Source: Curtobacterium caseinilyticum
Lineage (GTDB): Bacteria; Actinomycetota; Actinomycetes; Actinomycetales; Microbacteriaceae
NCBI RefSeq assembly: GCF_030363035.1
Contig: NZ_JAUCMN010000010.1
Coordinates: 1-64,000 of the forward strand
Direction of reading: 5' to 3'
Length of the DNA: 64,000 nt
Numbering within the stretch: the first letter of the stretch is position 1; the number at the start of each line of letters is the position of its first letter. The notes under the pieces are model-generated. The model was not told the DNA's origin. It did not search any database and saw nothing but the letters and a program-made list of their open reading frames with translations. Shown here piece by piece: positions 49,610 through 59,099 of this stretch. A program made the translations under genes and the position numbers.

Positions 49610-50592
49610 GCGAGTGCCGCGCGCTCCTTCAGCGGCTCCCACCAGGCGCGGTTGTCGCGGTACCACTGCACGACGTCGGCCAGGCCCTGCTCGAACGGCA
49701 CCTGCGGCTCGTAGCCGAGCTCGGCCTGGATCTTGGAGATGTCGACGGAGTAGCGCAGGTCGTGGCCGAGGCGGTCCTGCACGTGCTCGACGGACGACCA
49801 GTCCTTGCCCGTCGCGTCGAGGAGCAGCTGCGTGAGCTCCTTGTTCGTGAGCTCGGTGCCGCCACCGATGTTGTAGATCTCGCCCGCGCGCCCCTTGGTC
49901 AGCACCAGTGCGATGCCACGGGTGTGGTCGTCGACGTGCAGCCAGTCACGGATGTTGTTGCCCTCGCCGTAGAGCGGGACGCTCTTGTCGTCGATGAGGT
50001 TCGTGACGAACAGCGGGATGACCTTCTCGGGGAAGTGGTACGGCCCGTAGTTGTTCGAGCAGCGCGTGATCGAGAGGTCCAGCCCGTGGGTGCGGTGGTA
50101 GCTGCGGGCGAGCAGGTCGCTGCCGGCCTTCGACGCCGAGTAGGGCGAGTTCGGCTCGAGCGGACGCTCCTCGTCCCACGAGCCCTCGCTGATCGAGCCG
50201 TAGACCTCGTCGGTGGAGACGTGCACGAAGCGCTCGGTGCCGTGGCGGAGCGCTGCGTCGAGCAGGCGCTGCGTGCCGACGACGTTCGTCTCGACGAAGA
50301 TGCCGGAGTCGCGGACCGAGCGGTCGACGTGGGACTCGGCGGCGAAGTGCACGATCGCGTCGATGCCGGGGACGACCTCGTCGAGCTTCGCGGCGTCGCG
50401 GATGTCGCCCTGCACGAAGGAGTAGCGCGGGGAGTCGGCCACCGGCGCGAGGTTCTCGAGGTTGCCGGAGTACGTCAGCGCGTCGTAGACGACGACCTCG
50501 GCGCCCTCGAGGCCGGGGTAGGCGTCCTGCAGGGTCCGGCGGACGAAGTTCGAGCCGATGAAGCCGGCCCCTCCGGTGACGAGGATCTTCAC
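49606..50592 (-). CDS. rmlB: dTDP-glucose 4,6-dehydratase
   Basis: A 328-residue extended SDR that turns dTDP-glucose into the 4-keto-6-deoxy sugar. VTGGAGFIGSNFVRR binds NAD, HFAAESHVDRSV and HVSTDEVYGSI hold the catalytic Thr-Asp-Glu, and YSASKAGSD the Tyr/Lys pair; YHFPEKVIPLF is diagnostic. GTG 50592 has a GGGAGA site and a TACAAT -10 element 41 nt upstream. It is the first gene of the rmlB-rmlD unit. Confidence 0.97.
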   Translation of the reverse strand: MKILVTGGAGFIGSNFVRRTLQDAYPGLEGAEVVVYDALTYSGNLENLAPVADSPRYSFVQGDIRDAAKLDEVVPGIDAIVHFAAESHVDRSVRDSGIFVETNVVGTQRLLDAALRHGTERFVHVSTDEVYGSISEGSWDEERPLEPNSPYSASKAGSDLLARSYHRTHGLDLSITRCSNNYGPYHFPEKVIPLFVTNLIDDKSVPLYGEGNNIRDWLHVDDHTRGIALVLTKGRAGEIYNIGGGTELTNKELTQLLLDATGKDWSSVEHVQDRLGHDLRYSVDISKIQAELGYEPQVPFEQGLADVVQWYRDNRAWWEPLKERAALA

Positions 50593-50633
50593 GAGGTCTC
50601 CCTTTTCGGGGTCGGTGGACGGAACGAGTGTCG

Positions 50634-50639
50634 ATTGTA
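50634..50639 (-). promoter_or_regulatory. -10 element TACAAT of rmlBD
   Basis: The strongest -10-like hexamer in the locus lies 41 nt before GTG 50592, with a GGGAGA site in the leader. The sequence where a -35 would lie is GC-rich and unconvincing. Confidence 0.5.
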
Positions 50640-50681
50640 GTGGGCGGGCCCGCCGCCGAGGTGGCTGAGCGGGCCGGGAGG

Positions 50682-50716
50682 ACCGGCGGCGGGCCGCCGC
50701 GCGGACCGCCGCCGGT
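50682..50716 (-). terminator. Terminator of the GT2-YfhO unit
   Basis: ACCGGCGGCGG and CCGCCGCCGGT pair perfectly (11 bp), immediately below the stop codon of the YfhO-like gene. Confidence 0.7.
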
Positions 50717-50728
50717 GCCGGGCCGGTG

Positions 50729-53602
50729 TCAGGTGGTGCGGCGTCGGCGACGGCGACGCAGCAGCAGGACGGTCGCGCAGGTCCCGGCCGCCACGGCCGC
50801 GGTCACGGCGCTGAGCAGGATGCCCTCGCGGATGCCCGGCGTGTGGTACTGCAGCTCGACGGTGTGCTCGCCGGCCGGCACCCAGACCGCACCGCCGACG
50901 CTGTCCGCCCGCACCAGGTCGGTCGGCTCGCCGTCGACGGTGGCGCTCCAGCCGTCACGCTGCAGCGAGTCGGCGACGACCACCCAGCCGCCGCCGGTGG
51001 CGTCGACCCGGGCGACCGTGCTGTTCACGTCGCTCGGCTCCAGCGTCACGCGGGCGGTGGCGTCCGCGTCGGCGCGGTGGACCGGGCGCTCGCTGAGCAC
51101 CACGGTGTCGTCCGGCAGCGACTGGTCGGCGAGCGTCCGCAGGAGCCCCTCGGTGGTCGGCTCGACGACGGCGCTCGACGCCCACCGGACACGGGGGAGC
51201 GCGTTGCCGCGCTGGTAGATCGTCGCGTCGCCGGTGTGCACGACGCTGACCCGGTCCGCGGCGACGGGGCGGGCGATGCTGATGACCGCCTTGCCGTCGT
51301 CGTCGGTGCCGATCGGCACCACGGACTGCTGTCCGGTCACCGTGAGCACGAGGTGCCACGCGGTGTCGTCCGGGATGTCGGACCCCTGCAGGGCCACGTT
51401 GCGCGGGCCGCCGAGACCGGGGACCCAGCTCTCCGTGGACGCGAGCGTCTCACCGGAGTCGTCGGCGACCACGGCGACGGTCAGCTGCATGCCGCCCGGC
51501 GCCAGCGTGGTCGCCGGCGGACCGGTGAAGGTGATGCCGTTCAGCGGCCCGCGCTGCGACGCCGACTCGATCGTCGTGCGGTCGGCGGTCAGGTCGGTCC
51601 AGGTCGTGCGCTCGGGCGCGGCCTCGGTCTTCCCGGCGAGCGGGGCGGAGGGGTCGGCGATCATGTACTCGGTCGCGAGGCGGTCGAGGATGCCGGACTC
51701 GGCCAGCTGCGGCATGAGGTTCGGCTCGAGGGTCAGGTAGGTCGCGGTCGGGTAGGTGTCCGGGTCGACCGCGCGCATGAGCTGCTTCCACTCGCGGGTC
51801 TGGAACGTGTGGCCCGTCACCGACCGGATGCCGAAGTACGACGCCGCGCCGAGCAGCGTCGCGTTGCCCGTCGTCGTGTACCGGTCCTGGTCGGTCATGT
51901 GGTCCTGCAGGTACGTGATCGCCGGCGCCTCCGGGAAGAAGGTCGACGCGGGGGCGAGCGGCCACCACGGCTTCGTCGCGGTGATCGCGGGCACCGCCAC
52001 CATCGCGGCGACGGCACCCAGGGCGACCGTCCGCACGACCCGGTTGCGGGTGGCCCAGACGACGAGCACCGCGACCACGGCGGCGACGCCGAGCACCCCG
52101 ACGACGAGCACCTCGAGCTTGGTCGCGTGCACGTACTGCTCCGGCACGAGCTCGAGGGCGCGGAAGGTCAGGAGCGCGACCCCCACCGCGACGAGCAGGA
52201 CGACCAGGACGACCGCGACCCGGCCGACGCGGGCACGGGGGGAAGCCGTCCGGAACCGGGCGAGCTCGCCGCGCAGGTGCTCGGCGTCGGTGAGCCGGCC
52301 GAAGCCCACGCCGGCCGTGGCCGCCGCGAGGAAGAGCACGACGCAGCGCGCACGACCGATCGGGTTCGAGTTGAAGACGGGGAGTTCGCGGACCAGGGTC
52401 AGCAGCGGTCCACCGAGGTAGACGACCACGACGCTGAACGCCAGGACCCCCGCGACCACCCAGACGGTGCCGACCGTGCGTCGGGCGCGCCGGGTTGCGG
52501 CGTCGCGCTCGGCGTCCGTGGCGTCGTCGGGGAGGGTGACCGGGCGCAGGACCGGGCGGACGAGCAGCGCGGCCGCGACGAGCACGAGGGCGGCGACGCC
52601 CAGGAACGAGTACTCCTCGACCGGGTTGCGGGTTCCCCACGCGGCGCCGCTCGCCTGGGCGAACGAGATGTCCGGCACCCACGACGTCACGAGCGGGACC
52701 TGCCCGAGCCCGTTCGGCCCCCGCTGGGCACGGCCGGAGAAGTCCACGACGCTCGCGGCGTTGAGCGCGAAGGGCACGAGCTGCCAGGCGGTGAGCAGGA
52801 CTCCGACGACGATGCCGCCGACGGCGATCCCGGCGCTCGCCAGGACCCGGAGCAGCGAGCGGTGCGCGACGATCGTGCGGGCGAGGAAGAAGACGCCGCC
52901 GAAGAACAGCGCGTACCCGACGATGGCGGGGAAGCCGCCGAGCAGCATCGCGGAGACCGCGCCACCGACGCTGAGCAGGTCGCGCTTGCGGAGCTCGACC
53001 GCGGCCCGGTCGATCGCCCAGAACAGCAGCGGCAGGAACGCCGCGACCCGGGTCTGGGGCCAGTTCGACCACGCCACCATGAAGCCCGAGGCGGAGTACA
53101 GCAGCGCCGCGATCGGCCAACCGGCGCGCGGCACGCCCCACCGGCGGAGCAGCAGCGACATGCCGATCGTGATGACGACGATCTCGAGGAACTTCACCGC
53201 GCCCGGGGCGTACGACAGCGGCAGGATCCACCACGGCAGCGACAGGGGCGACCACTGGCCCGAGTCCGGCACGCCGCCCAGGACGGTGCCGCCGGCGACG
53301 TAGGGGTCCCAGGCTGCGAAGACGCCCGCGTGGGCGAGCCGGACGAGCATCGACGTCTGCGGCGCGTTCGAGTCGAGCGGGTCGCTCGTGTAGACGTTCG
53401 TCGAGCCGCCGTCCGCGCCGAGGGTCTGCGCCCACGGCGTGTAGCGGCTGAGCAGCCCGGTGTTGAGGAAGGTCGCGTGCCCGGTGAGCGCCGGGCCGAG
53501 GGTGGCCACCACGAAGGCGGCCAGGGCCGCCCAGGCGATGATCTCGATCCAGGCGGACGGGCGCCGGATCCAGGTGGACGGTCGGCTGGTGACGGTGCTC
53601 AC
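50729..53602 (-). CDS. YfhO-family polytopic membrane protein
   Basis: A 957-residue membrane protein with about 13 helices and a large extracytoplasmic C-terminal part. LNTGLLSRYTPWAQTLG, WDPYVAGGTVLGGVPDSGQWSP and ASGFMVAWSNWPQTR lie in the first half, as in YfhO proteins (GT-C-like). The last helix near residue 925 precedes a basic tail. YfhO homologues in Firmicutes glycosylate teichoic acids. GTG 53602 is 4 bp after a DPM-like GT2 gene that can supply the lipid-linked sugar, so transfer onto a wall polymer is a reasonable inference. Confidence 0.85.
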   Translation of the reverse strand: MSTVTSRPSTWIRRPSAWIEIIAWAALAAFVVATLGPALTGHATFLNTGLLSRYTPWAQTLGADGGSTNVYTSDPLDSNAPQTSMLVRLAHAGVFAAWDPYVAGGTVLGGVPDSGQWSPLSLPWWILPLSYAPGAVKFLEIVVITIGMSLLLRRWGVPRAGWPIAALLYSASGFMVAWSNWPQTRVAAFLPLLFWAIDRAAVELRKRDLLSVGGAVSAMLLGGFPAIVGYALFFGGVFFLARTIVAHRSLLRVLASAGIAVGGIVVGVLLTAWQLVPFALNAASVVDFSGRAQRGPNGLGQVPLVTSWVPDISFAQASGAAWGTRNPVEEYSFLGVAALVLVAAALLVRPVLRPVTLPDDATDAERDAATRRARRTVGTVWVVAGVLAFSVVVVYLGGPLLTLVRELPVFNSNPIGRARCVVLFLAAATAGVGFGRLTDAEHLRGELARFRTASPRARVGRVAVVLVVLLVAVGVALLTFRALELVPEQYVHATKLEVLVVGVLGVAAVVAVLVVWATRNRVVRTVALGAVAAMVAVPAITATKPWWPLAPASTFFPEAPAITYLQDHMTDQDRYTTTGNATLLGAASYFGIRSVTGHTFQTREWKQLMRAVDPDTYPTATYLTLEPNLMPQLAESGILDRLATEYMIADPSAPLAGKTEAAPERTTWTDLTADRTTIESASQRGPLNGITFTGPPATTLAPGGMQLTVAVVADDSGETLASTESWVPGLGGPRNVALQGSDIPDDTAWHLVLTVTGQQSVVPIGTDDDGKAVISIARPVAADRVSVVHTGDATIYQRGNALPRVRWASSAVVEPTTEGLLRTLADQSLPDDTVVLSERPVHRADADATARVTLEPSDVNSTVARVDATGGGWVVVADSLQRDGWSATVDGEPTDLVRADSVGGAVWVPAGEHTVELQYHTPGIREGILLSAVTAAVAAGTCATVLLLRRRRRRRTT

Positions 53603-53606
53603 GCGC

Positions 53607-54548
53607 TCAGTCGCCGTACCGCTGCAGCTTCTGCAGGTCGAGCTGTTCCTCGGTGAGCGTGCGGTTCAACCGGGTCAGGTCCGCGACGACGCCGATCACC
53701 ATCGACAGCACCGCGGTGATGAGGAGCACGACCCCCAGGATGATCGACTGCAGGTGGTTGCCGCCGGTGTCCATCGCGAGCAGCACCAGGTAGCGGACGA
53801 GCGGCCAGAGGCCGAGCACGCCGAGCACGGCGGCGACCCAGAGGAAGAGTGCCATCGGGCGGTACATGAGGTACACCCGGGCGATCGCGGACCCGGACTG
53901 GAACATGTGCTGCCAGATGTTCTTGAAGAGGCGGGACTCCCGCGTCTTCGGGTTCGTCGTGATCGGGATGCTCGCGATCGCCAGGCGCTTGTAGCCGGCC
54001 TGCACGATGGTCTCCATGCAGTAGCTGAACCGCGTGACGATGTTCAGCCGGATGAGCGAGTACTTCGAGTAGGCGCGGAAGCCGCTCGCCGCGTCGGGCA
54101 GGTCGAGACCGGCGGCGCGGGAGGCCACCCAGGAGCCGAACTGCTGCATCGCCTTCTTGAACCCGGAGAAGTGCTCGATGGTCCGGGTCTGGCGGTCGCC
54201 GATGACGATGTCGGCCTCGCGCCGGACGATCGGTTGGACCAGCTCGGCGATCTGCGCCTGCGGGTACTGGTTGTCGCCGTCCGTGTTCACGACGATGTCG
54301 GCGCCGTGCAGCAGTGCGTAGTCGACACCGTCGCGGAACGACCGGGCCAGGCCCATGTTCGTGGTGTGCCGCACGAAGTGCCGGACGCCGTGCTCCTTCG
54401 CGACCTCGACGGTGCGGTCGGTGCTGCCGTCGTCGATGACCAGGATCTCGATCTCGTCGATACCGTCGATCTGCTCCGGGATCGAGTCGATGACGCTGGC
54501 GAGGGTGTTCTCCTCGTTGAGGCAGGGGATCTGGACGAATAGCTTCAC
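53607..54548 (-). CDS. GT2 polyprenyl-phosphate glycosyltransferase (DPM1/GtrB-like)
   Basis: A 313-residue membrane-anchored GT2. IPCLNEENTLASVI, VIDDGSTDRTVEVA, TNMGLARSFRDGV, VNTDGDNQYPQAQI and a QxxxW-like segment build the catalytic domain. Two C-terminal helices (about residues 225-280) anchor it. The family loads glucose or mannose onto polyprenyl phosphate at the cytosolic face. GTG 54548 is chosen; no strong ribosome site precedes it. It is 4 bp upstream of the YfhO-like gene and divergent from rmlC. Confidence 0.88.
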   Translation of the reverse strand: MKLFVQIPCLNEENTLASVIDSIPEQIDGIDEIEILVIDDGSTDRTVEVAKEHGVRHFVRHTTNMGLARSFRDGVDYALLHGADIVVNTDGDNQYPQAQIAELVQPIVRREADIVIGDRQTRTIEHFSGFKKAMQQFGSWVASRAAGLDLPDAASGFRAYSKYSLIRLNIVTRFSYCMETIVQAGYKRLAIASIPITTNPKTRESRLFKNIWQHMFQSGSAIARVYLMYRPMALFLWVAAVLGVLGLWPLVRYLVLLAMDTGGNHLQSIILGVVLLITAVLSMVIGVVADLTRLNRTLTEEQLDLQKLQRYGD

Positions 54549-54735
54549 GGGCTCGCTGGATCTCGTTTCAGGGACGTCGTCGGGGCGCGCGCTCCGGGTG
54601 CGCAACCAGGGCAGCCTAATCGACCGGCGTGTCCAGGTCGCCACGCCACCCTCCACGGGGCCCCGCGCAGTCCGGGTGGTGGGCGGGGTCGGACCGCCAC
54701 GCACGGCGCTCGGACTCCGGCGTGGCACCCCTTGC

Positions 54736-54741
54736 TAGGCT
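54736..54741 (+). promoter_or_regulatory. Leaderless -10 element TAGGCT of rmlC-rmlA
   Basis: TAGGCT is followed by 6 nt and GTG 54748. Confidence 0.6.
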
Positions 54742-54747
54742 GCCCCG

Positions 54748-55356
54748 GTGCAGATCCGCGAACTGAAGATCCCCGGCGCGTGGGAGTTCACGCCCGTCCA
54801 GCACGGCGACGCACGAGGAGCATTCCTCGAGGCGTACCGTGCCGACGTCCTCGAGGAGACGGTGGGCCACCCGCTCGACCTCCGCCAGGTGAACATGTCG
54901 ATCTCGTCCGCCGGCGTCGCCCGGGGCATCCACTACGCCCTCGTGGCGCCGAGCCAGGCGAAGTACGTCACCGCCGTCCGCGGCGCCTTCATCGACTACA
55001 TCGTCGACATCCGCGTCGGGTCCCCGACCTTCGGCCAGTGGGACAGCGTGCGCATCGACGACGTGGACCGCAAGGCCGTGTACCTGTCGGAGGGCCTCGG
55101 CCACGCGATCGTCGCGCTCGAGGACCGCTCGACCGTGAACTACCTCGTCAGCGCCCACTACGACCCGCAGCGCGAGAAGGGGATCACGATCCTCGACCCG
55201 ACCGTCGGGCTGGAGCTGCCGGAGGGCCTCGGCGAGCCGGTGCTGTCCGAGAAGGACACCACGGCGCCGACGCTCGAGCAGGCCGCGGAGCAGGGACTCC
55301 TGCCGACCTACGAGGAAGCGGTCGCGTACACCGAGTCGCTCCGGACGAAGAAGTAA
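54748..55356 (+). CDS. rmlC: dTDP-4-dehydrorhamnose 3,5-epimerase
   Basis: A 202-residue cupin-fold epimerase of dTDP-L-rhamnose synthesis. [13 protein letters not shown] and [32 protein letters not shown] (in parts) give the conserved catalytic His, and [13 protein letters not shown] the Tyr/His side. It is longer at the C-terminus than the usual ~185 residues, with an extra EEAVAYTE tail. GTG 54748 follows the leaderless promoter. rmlA is 13 bp downstream behind a GGGAGAAG site, so the two are one unit. Confidence 0.94.
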   Translation: MQIRELKIPGAWEFTPVQHGDARGAFLEAYRADVLEETVGHPLDLRQVNMSISSAGVARGIHYALVAPSQAKYVTAVRGAFIDYIVDIRVGSPTFGQWDSVRIDDVDRKAVYLSEGLGHAIVALEDRSTVNYLVSAHYDPQREKGITILDPTVGLELPEGLGEPVLSEKDTTAPTLEQAAEQGLLPTYEEAVAYTESLRTKK

Positions 55357-55369
55357 GGGAGAAGACCCG

Positions 55370-56233
55370 ATGAAGGGCATCATCCTCGCCGGTGGTTCCG
55401 GCACCCGCCTGTGGCCCATCACCAAGGGCATCAGCAAGCAGCTCATGCCGATCTACGACAAGCCGATGGTCTACTACCCGCTGTCGACGCTCATGATGGC
55501 GGGCATCCGCGAGGTCCTCGTCATCACGACCCCGGAGTACAACGAGCAGTTCAAGGCGCTCCTCGGCGACGGGTCGAGCCTCGGCATGGACATCCAGTAC
55601 GCCGTGCAGCCGAGCCCGGACGGGCTCGCCCAGGCCTTCGTCATCGGCGAGGACTTCATCGGCGACGACAGCGTCGCACTCGTCCTCGGCGACAACATCT
55701 TCCACGGCACCGGCCTCGGCACCAACCTGCGGAAGAACACCGAGGTCGACGGCGCGACGATCTTCGCGTACCACGTGGCCGACCCGACCGCCTACGGCGT
55801 GGTCGAGTTCGACGACGACTTCACGGCCGTCTCCATCGAGGAGAAGCCGACGCAGCCGAAGTCGAACTACGCCGTCCCCGGGTTGTACTTCTACGACAAC
55901 AAGGTCATCGAGATCGCGAAGACCATCGAACCGAGCGCCCGCGGGGAGCTCGAGATCTCGACGGTCAACGAGCGCTACCTCGAGGCGGGGGAGCTCGGTG
56001 TCCAGGTCCTCGACCGCGGCACCGCCTGGCTCGACACCGGCACCTTCGAGTCGATGATGCAGGCGTCCGAGTACGTCAAGGTCATCGAGGACCGTCAGGG
56101 CTTCAAGATCGGCTGCATCGAGGAGATCGCCTGGCGCAACGGCTGGATCGACGACGCACAGCTCGCCGAGCTCGCCGCGCCGCTGGTCAAGGGCGGGTAC
56201 GGCGTGTACCTGCAGCGTCTGCTCGACGCCTGA
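55370..56233 (+). CDS. rmlA: Glucose-1-phosphate thymidylyltransferase
   Basis: A 287-residue nucleotidyltransferase making dTDP-glucose, the first step to dTDP-rhamnose. [16 protein letters not shown] is the nucleotide motif, then [44 protein letters not shown] and TAWLDTGTF are standard for RmlA. Translation starts at ATG 55370. A long two-domain glycosyltransferase follows 7 bp later, so it is in an rmlC-rmlA-GT unit. Confidence 0.97.
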   Translation: MKGIILAGGSGTRLWPITKGISKQLMPIYDKPMVYYPLSTLMMAGIREVLVITTPEYNEQFKALLGDGSSLGMDIQYAVQPSPDGLAQAFVIGEDFIGDDSVALVLGDNIFHGTGLGTNLRKNTEVDGATIFAYHVADPTAYGVVEFDDDFTAVSIEEKPTQPKSNYAVPGLYFYDNKVIEIAKTIEPSARGELEISTVNERYLEAGELGVQVLDRGTAWLDTGTFESMMQASEYVKVIEDRQGFKIGCIEEIAWRNGWIDDAQLAELAAPLVKGGYGVYLQRLLDA

Positions 56234-56240
56234 CGCCGCC

Positions 56241-58052
56241 GTGTTCGGCAGACGCCGCCGTCGCGATGCGCCGCCCTCCGGCTCCGGCCTGGAGGCGCGC
56301 CCCGCGTCCGTGACGGCGGCGCCCGTCGTCCGGGTGGCCGGGTGGGACGGCCCGCTGCCGCGGTCGGACGCACCCGTCACCGTGGTCGTCACGACCCGGT
56401 CGGACCGGCACGCCGAGGTCCCGCGGCTCGTCGCGACCGTGCGCGCGGCCTTCGGCGTCGACGCGGACGTCCGCGCCGCCTCCTACGTCGCGGACGCCTC
56501 CCCGCGTGACGCCTTCGACCCCTCGCTGCCGTGGGTCCGCTCGGAGCACGTGGACGGGATCGGCTCCGCGGTGAACGCCGGAATCGCCCTCGGCGTGGGG
56601 CGGGTGCTCGTGCTGGTGGACACGTCGGTGGTGCTCGACGCGGGGCCCCTCCGCGACCTCGTCGCGACGGCGGACCGCCTGGACGCGCCCGTCCAGGCCC
56701 GCGCGACGACGCCCGACGGTTCCCGGCGCAACGGTGCCCGGCTCCTCCGACCCGGCGCACTGCCCTGGTCCGACGACCGGACCGAGCCCGCGGACGACCG
56801 GGTCCTGGGCGCCGACCAACCGGTGGTCTCGATGCCGCAGCGTGCGGCGGTGCCGGCCCCGTGCCTCCCGGACGAGCGGACGGTCCTGACGGCGTGGACG
56901 CTCGCGGCGGCGCAGGCGGTGTCGTCGACGGTGCGGAGCCGCGACGTCGGTGCGGTCGTGCGGACCGTCGAGCCGGGCCGAACCGTGGACGCCGCGGTGG
57001 TGGACGTCGTCGCGTCGTGGCGAGACCGGTCCGGCGGACCCGGGCCGGTCGTCGCCGGTCCGCCGCTGCCGCCGTGGGGCGCGCGGCCGGTGACGCCGAC
57101 CGTGCGGCAACGTGACGAGGACGACGACGTCCTGACCTGGGCGCTGAAGATCGCCGCGCCCGCAGGCCCCGAGGGCGACGGCTGGGGGGACGTGCACTTC
57201 GCCGCGGAGCTCGCGGGTTCCCTCGAGCGGCTCGGGCAGCAGGTGCGGATCGACCGGCGGGACGCCCACGTGCGGGACGACGACGCCGAGGACGACGTCA
57301 CGGTGGTCGTGCGCGGGCTCGATCGGGTGCCGCCGAACCCCGCCTCCGTGAACCTGCTCTGGGTGATCAGCCACCCCGACGACGTCGCCGACACCGAGCT
57401 CCGGTCCTTCGACGCGGTCTTCGCCGCGGGCCCGGTCTGGGCGGCCGCCGCGGCCGAGCGTTCCGGCGCGCCGGTGCACACGCTGCTGCAGGCGACCGAC
57501 CCGTCGGTGTTCCACCCGCCGGCGGCCGGGGAGCCGGGCGGACCGGACGCGGGCCACGTCGTCTTCGTCGGCTCCACCCGCGGTGCCGACCGTGCCGTCG
57601 TGCGCGACGCCGTGGCGCTCGGGGTCGACCTGCGCGTGCACGGCCCCGGGTGGGACGGCCTGGTGCCCGCGGCGTCGCTCGGGTCGTCGTCGCTGTCACG
57701 GGCCGAGGTCGCCCGCGCGTACGCGTCCGCCCGGGTCGTGCTGAACGACCACTGGCCGGACATGGCTGCGGGGGGCTTCGTCTCGAACCGGGTGTTCGAC
57801 GTGCTGGCGTCCGGCGGCGTGGTCGTCACGGACGAGGTCGTCGGGCTCCGGCAGGTGCTCGACGTCCCGACGCTCGCGGTCGCACGGTCGCGGCACGAGC
57901 TCGCGACCCTGCTCGATCCGGCGCAGGCGTGGCCGAGCGCCGACGAGCGGGCCGCGGTCGCCGCGACGGTCGCCGCGGCGCACTCGTTCGACGCGCGCGC
58001 CCGCGTGCTGCTCGACGTGGCGCGGGCCGAGCGCGCGCGCCTGCGCCGCTGA
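56241..58052 (+). CDS. Two-domain glycosyltransferase (GT2-like + CgeB-like)
   Basis: A 603-residue protein. Residues about 45-140 resemble a weak GT2 fold (VTVVVTTRSDR, VDGIGSAVNAGI, VLVDTSVVLDAG). The C-terminal ~300 residues form a GT-B-like CgeB/Glyco_trans_1_2 domain: GWGDVHFAAELA, HTLLQATDPSVFHPP, VVFVGSTRGADR and NDHWPDMAAGGFVSNRVFDVLASGG. The second domain looks complete; the first may be inactive since the usual DXD is poor. GTG 56241 lies 7 bp from rmlA. It probably adds rhamnose or another sugar to the polymer; the substrate is unknown. Confidence 0.72.
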   Translation: MFGRRRRRDAPPSGSGLEARPASVTAAPVVRVAGWDGPLPRSDAPVTVVVTTRSDRHAEVPRLVATVRAAFGVDADVRAASYVADASPRDAFDPSLPWVRSEHVDGIGSAVNAGIALGVGRVLVLVDTSVVLDAGPLRDLVATADRLDAPVQARATTPDGSRRNGARLLRPGALPWSDDRTEPADDRVLGADQPVVSMPQRAAVPAPCLPDERTVLTAWTLAAAQAVSSTVRSRDVGAVVRTVEPGRTVDAAVVDVVASWRDRSGGPGPVVAGPPLPPWGARPVTPTVRQRDEDDDVLTWALKIAAPAGPEGDGWGDVHFAAELAGSLERLGQQVRIDRRDAHVRDDDAEDDVTVVVRGLDRVPPNPASVNLLWVISHPDDVADTELRSFDAVFAAGPVWAAAAAERSGAPVHTLLQATDPSVFHPPAAGEPGGPDAGHVVFVGSTRGADRAVVRDAVALGVDLRVHGPGWDGLVPAASLGSSSLSRAEVARAYASARVVLNDHWPDMAAGGFVSNRVFDVLASGGVVVTDEVVGLRQVLDVPTLAVARSRHELATLLDPAQAWPSADERAAVAATVAAAHSFDARARVLLDVARAERARLRR

Positions 58053-58244
58053 CGCACGCTCTGCTCACCGGTCTGCGTCGCGCCGCGGAGCCCGCGAGCT
58101 GCTCGCCGGTCTGCGCCGGTGTCGCACCCCGGCGCGGACGTCCCGCCCCGGTACGGCGGGGTGCGACGTCCGAGACGGGGTGCGATCGCCCCGCGGCCCC
58201 GCGGCCCCGCGGCTCCGCAGCCCTGCGGCCCGCGGCCCCGCGCG
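58053..58244. repeat. GC-rich convergent gap with 8-bp tandem repeat
   Basis: The unit CCCCGCGG is repeated three times exactly (58189-58212) and then in degenerate form to about 58239. Upstream, GCACCCCG and CGGGGTGC form an imperfect hairpin near 58124-58162. No gene is seen; the region probably ends both convergent units. Confidence 0.7.
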
Positions 58245-59099
58245 CTACTTGCGCGTGACCCAGCGCGCGCGCACCGACAGGCCCGCGCGCAGCACCAGGC
58301 GGAGCGGCCACAGCCACCACGCCCGGTACTTCCGCGACAGGTAGCGGTAGGCGCTGCGGTGGTGCTCGATCTCCATGCGGCGCCGGTTCGACGAGGTCGA
58401 GTGCGCCCCGGTGTGCGTCACGACGGCGCTCGGCACGTACACGTTCGTACGGCCCGCCAGACCGACACGCTGCCCGAGGTCGACGTCCTCGAAGTACATG
58501 AAGTACGACTCGTCGAAGCCGCCGAGCTCCCGGAACAGGTCGGTCCGGACGAGGAAGCACGCCCCGGACAGCCACCCGGCCTCGCGCTCCACGACCTGCG
58601 TCGTCGACCAGTACCGCTGGCTCCACGGGTTCGCGGGCCACAGTCGCGAGAACGCGGCGTGGCCGAGCCCGGTGCGGAGCGAGGGGAGTCGACGGGCCGA
58701 GGGGTACGTCTCCCCGTGCTCGTCGAGGATCTGCGGTCCGAACGCTCCGCCGTCGGGCAGCCGGTCCGCTGCGGCCACGAGCTCGTCGACCGAGCCGGGG
58801 GCGAGCACCACGTCGGGGTTGGTGACGAGCAGGAACTCGGGCTGGACGTCGGGCAGCACGTCGTCGAGCGCGGCCAGGGCAGCGTCGATGCCCCCGCCGT
58901 AGCCGCGGTTGCCGCCCGAGGACACCACGACGGCGCCGTAGGACTCGCCGATCGCCCGGAGCGTGTCGACGTCCGCCGAGCCGTTGTCCGCGATGACGAC
59001 CGCCAGCTCTGTCGACGACGCGTGCCGGGTGCTCTCGAGGAACGGCCGGATCGTCTCGCCGGTGTTGTAGGTGACCGTCAGCACCGCGACCCTGGTCAC
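58245..59099 (-). CDS. GT2 rhamnosyltransferase-like (WbbL family)
   Basis: A 284-residue GT-A enzyme. VLTVTYNTGETIRPFLEST, GNRGYGGGIDAAL, LVTNPDVVLAPG (the DxD-like region), GWLSGACFLVRT and GFDESYFMYFEDVDL form the WbbL/rhamnosyltransferase pattern. Abundant dTDP-rhamnose genes nearby support rhamnose as donor. GTG 59099 overlaps the next gene's stop (GTGA). The basic C-terminus (LSVRARWVTRK) may contact the membrane. Confidence 0.88.
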   Translation of the reverse strand: MTRVAVLTVTYNTGETIRPFLESTRHASSTELAVVIADNGSADVDTLRAIGESYGAVVVSSGGNRGYGGGIDAALAALDDVLPDVQPEFLLVTNPDVVLAPGSVDELVAAADRLPDGGAFGPQILDEHGETYPSARRLPSLRTGLGHAAFSRLWPANPWSQRYWSTTQVVEREAGWLSGACFLVRTDLFRELGGFDESYFMYFEDVDLGQRVGLAGRTNVYVPSAVVTHTGAHSTSSNRRRMEIEHHRSAYRYLSRKYRAWWLWPLRLVLRAGLSVRARWVTRK

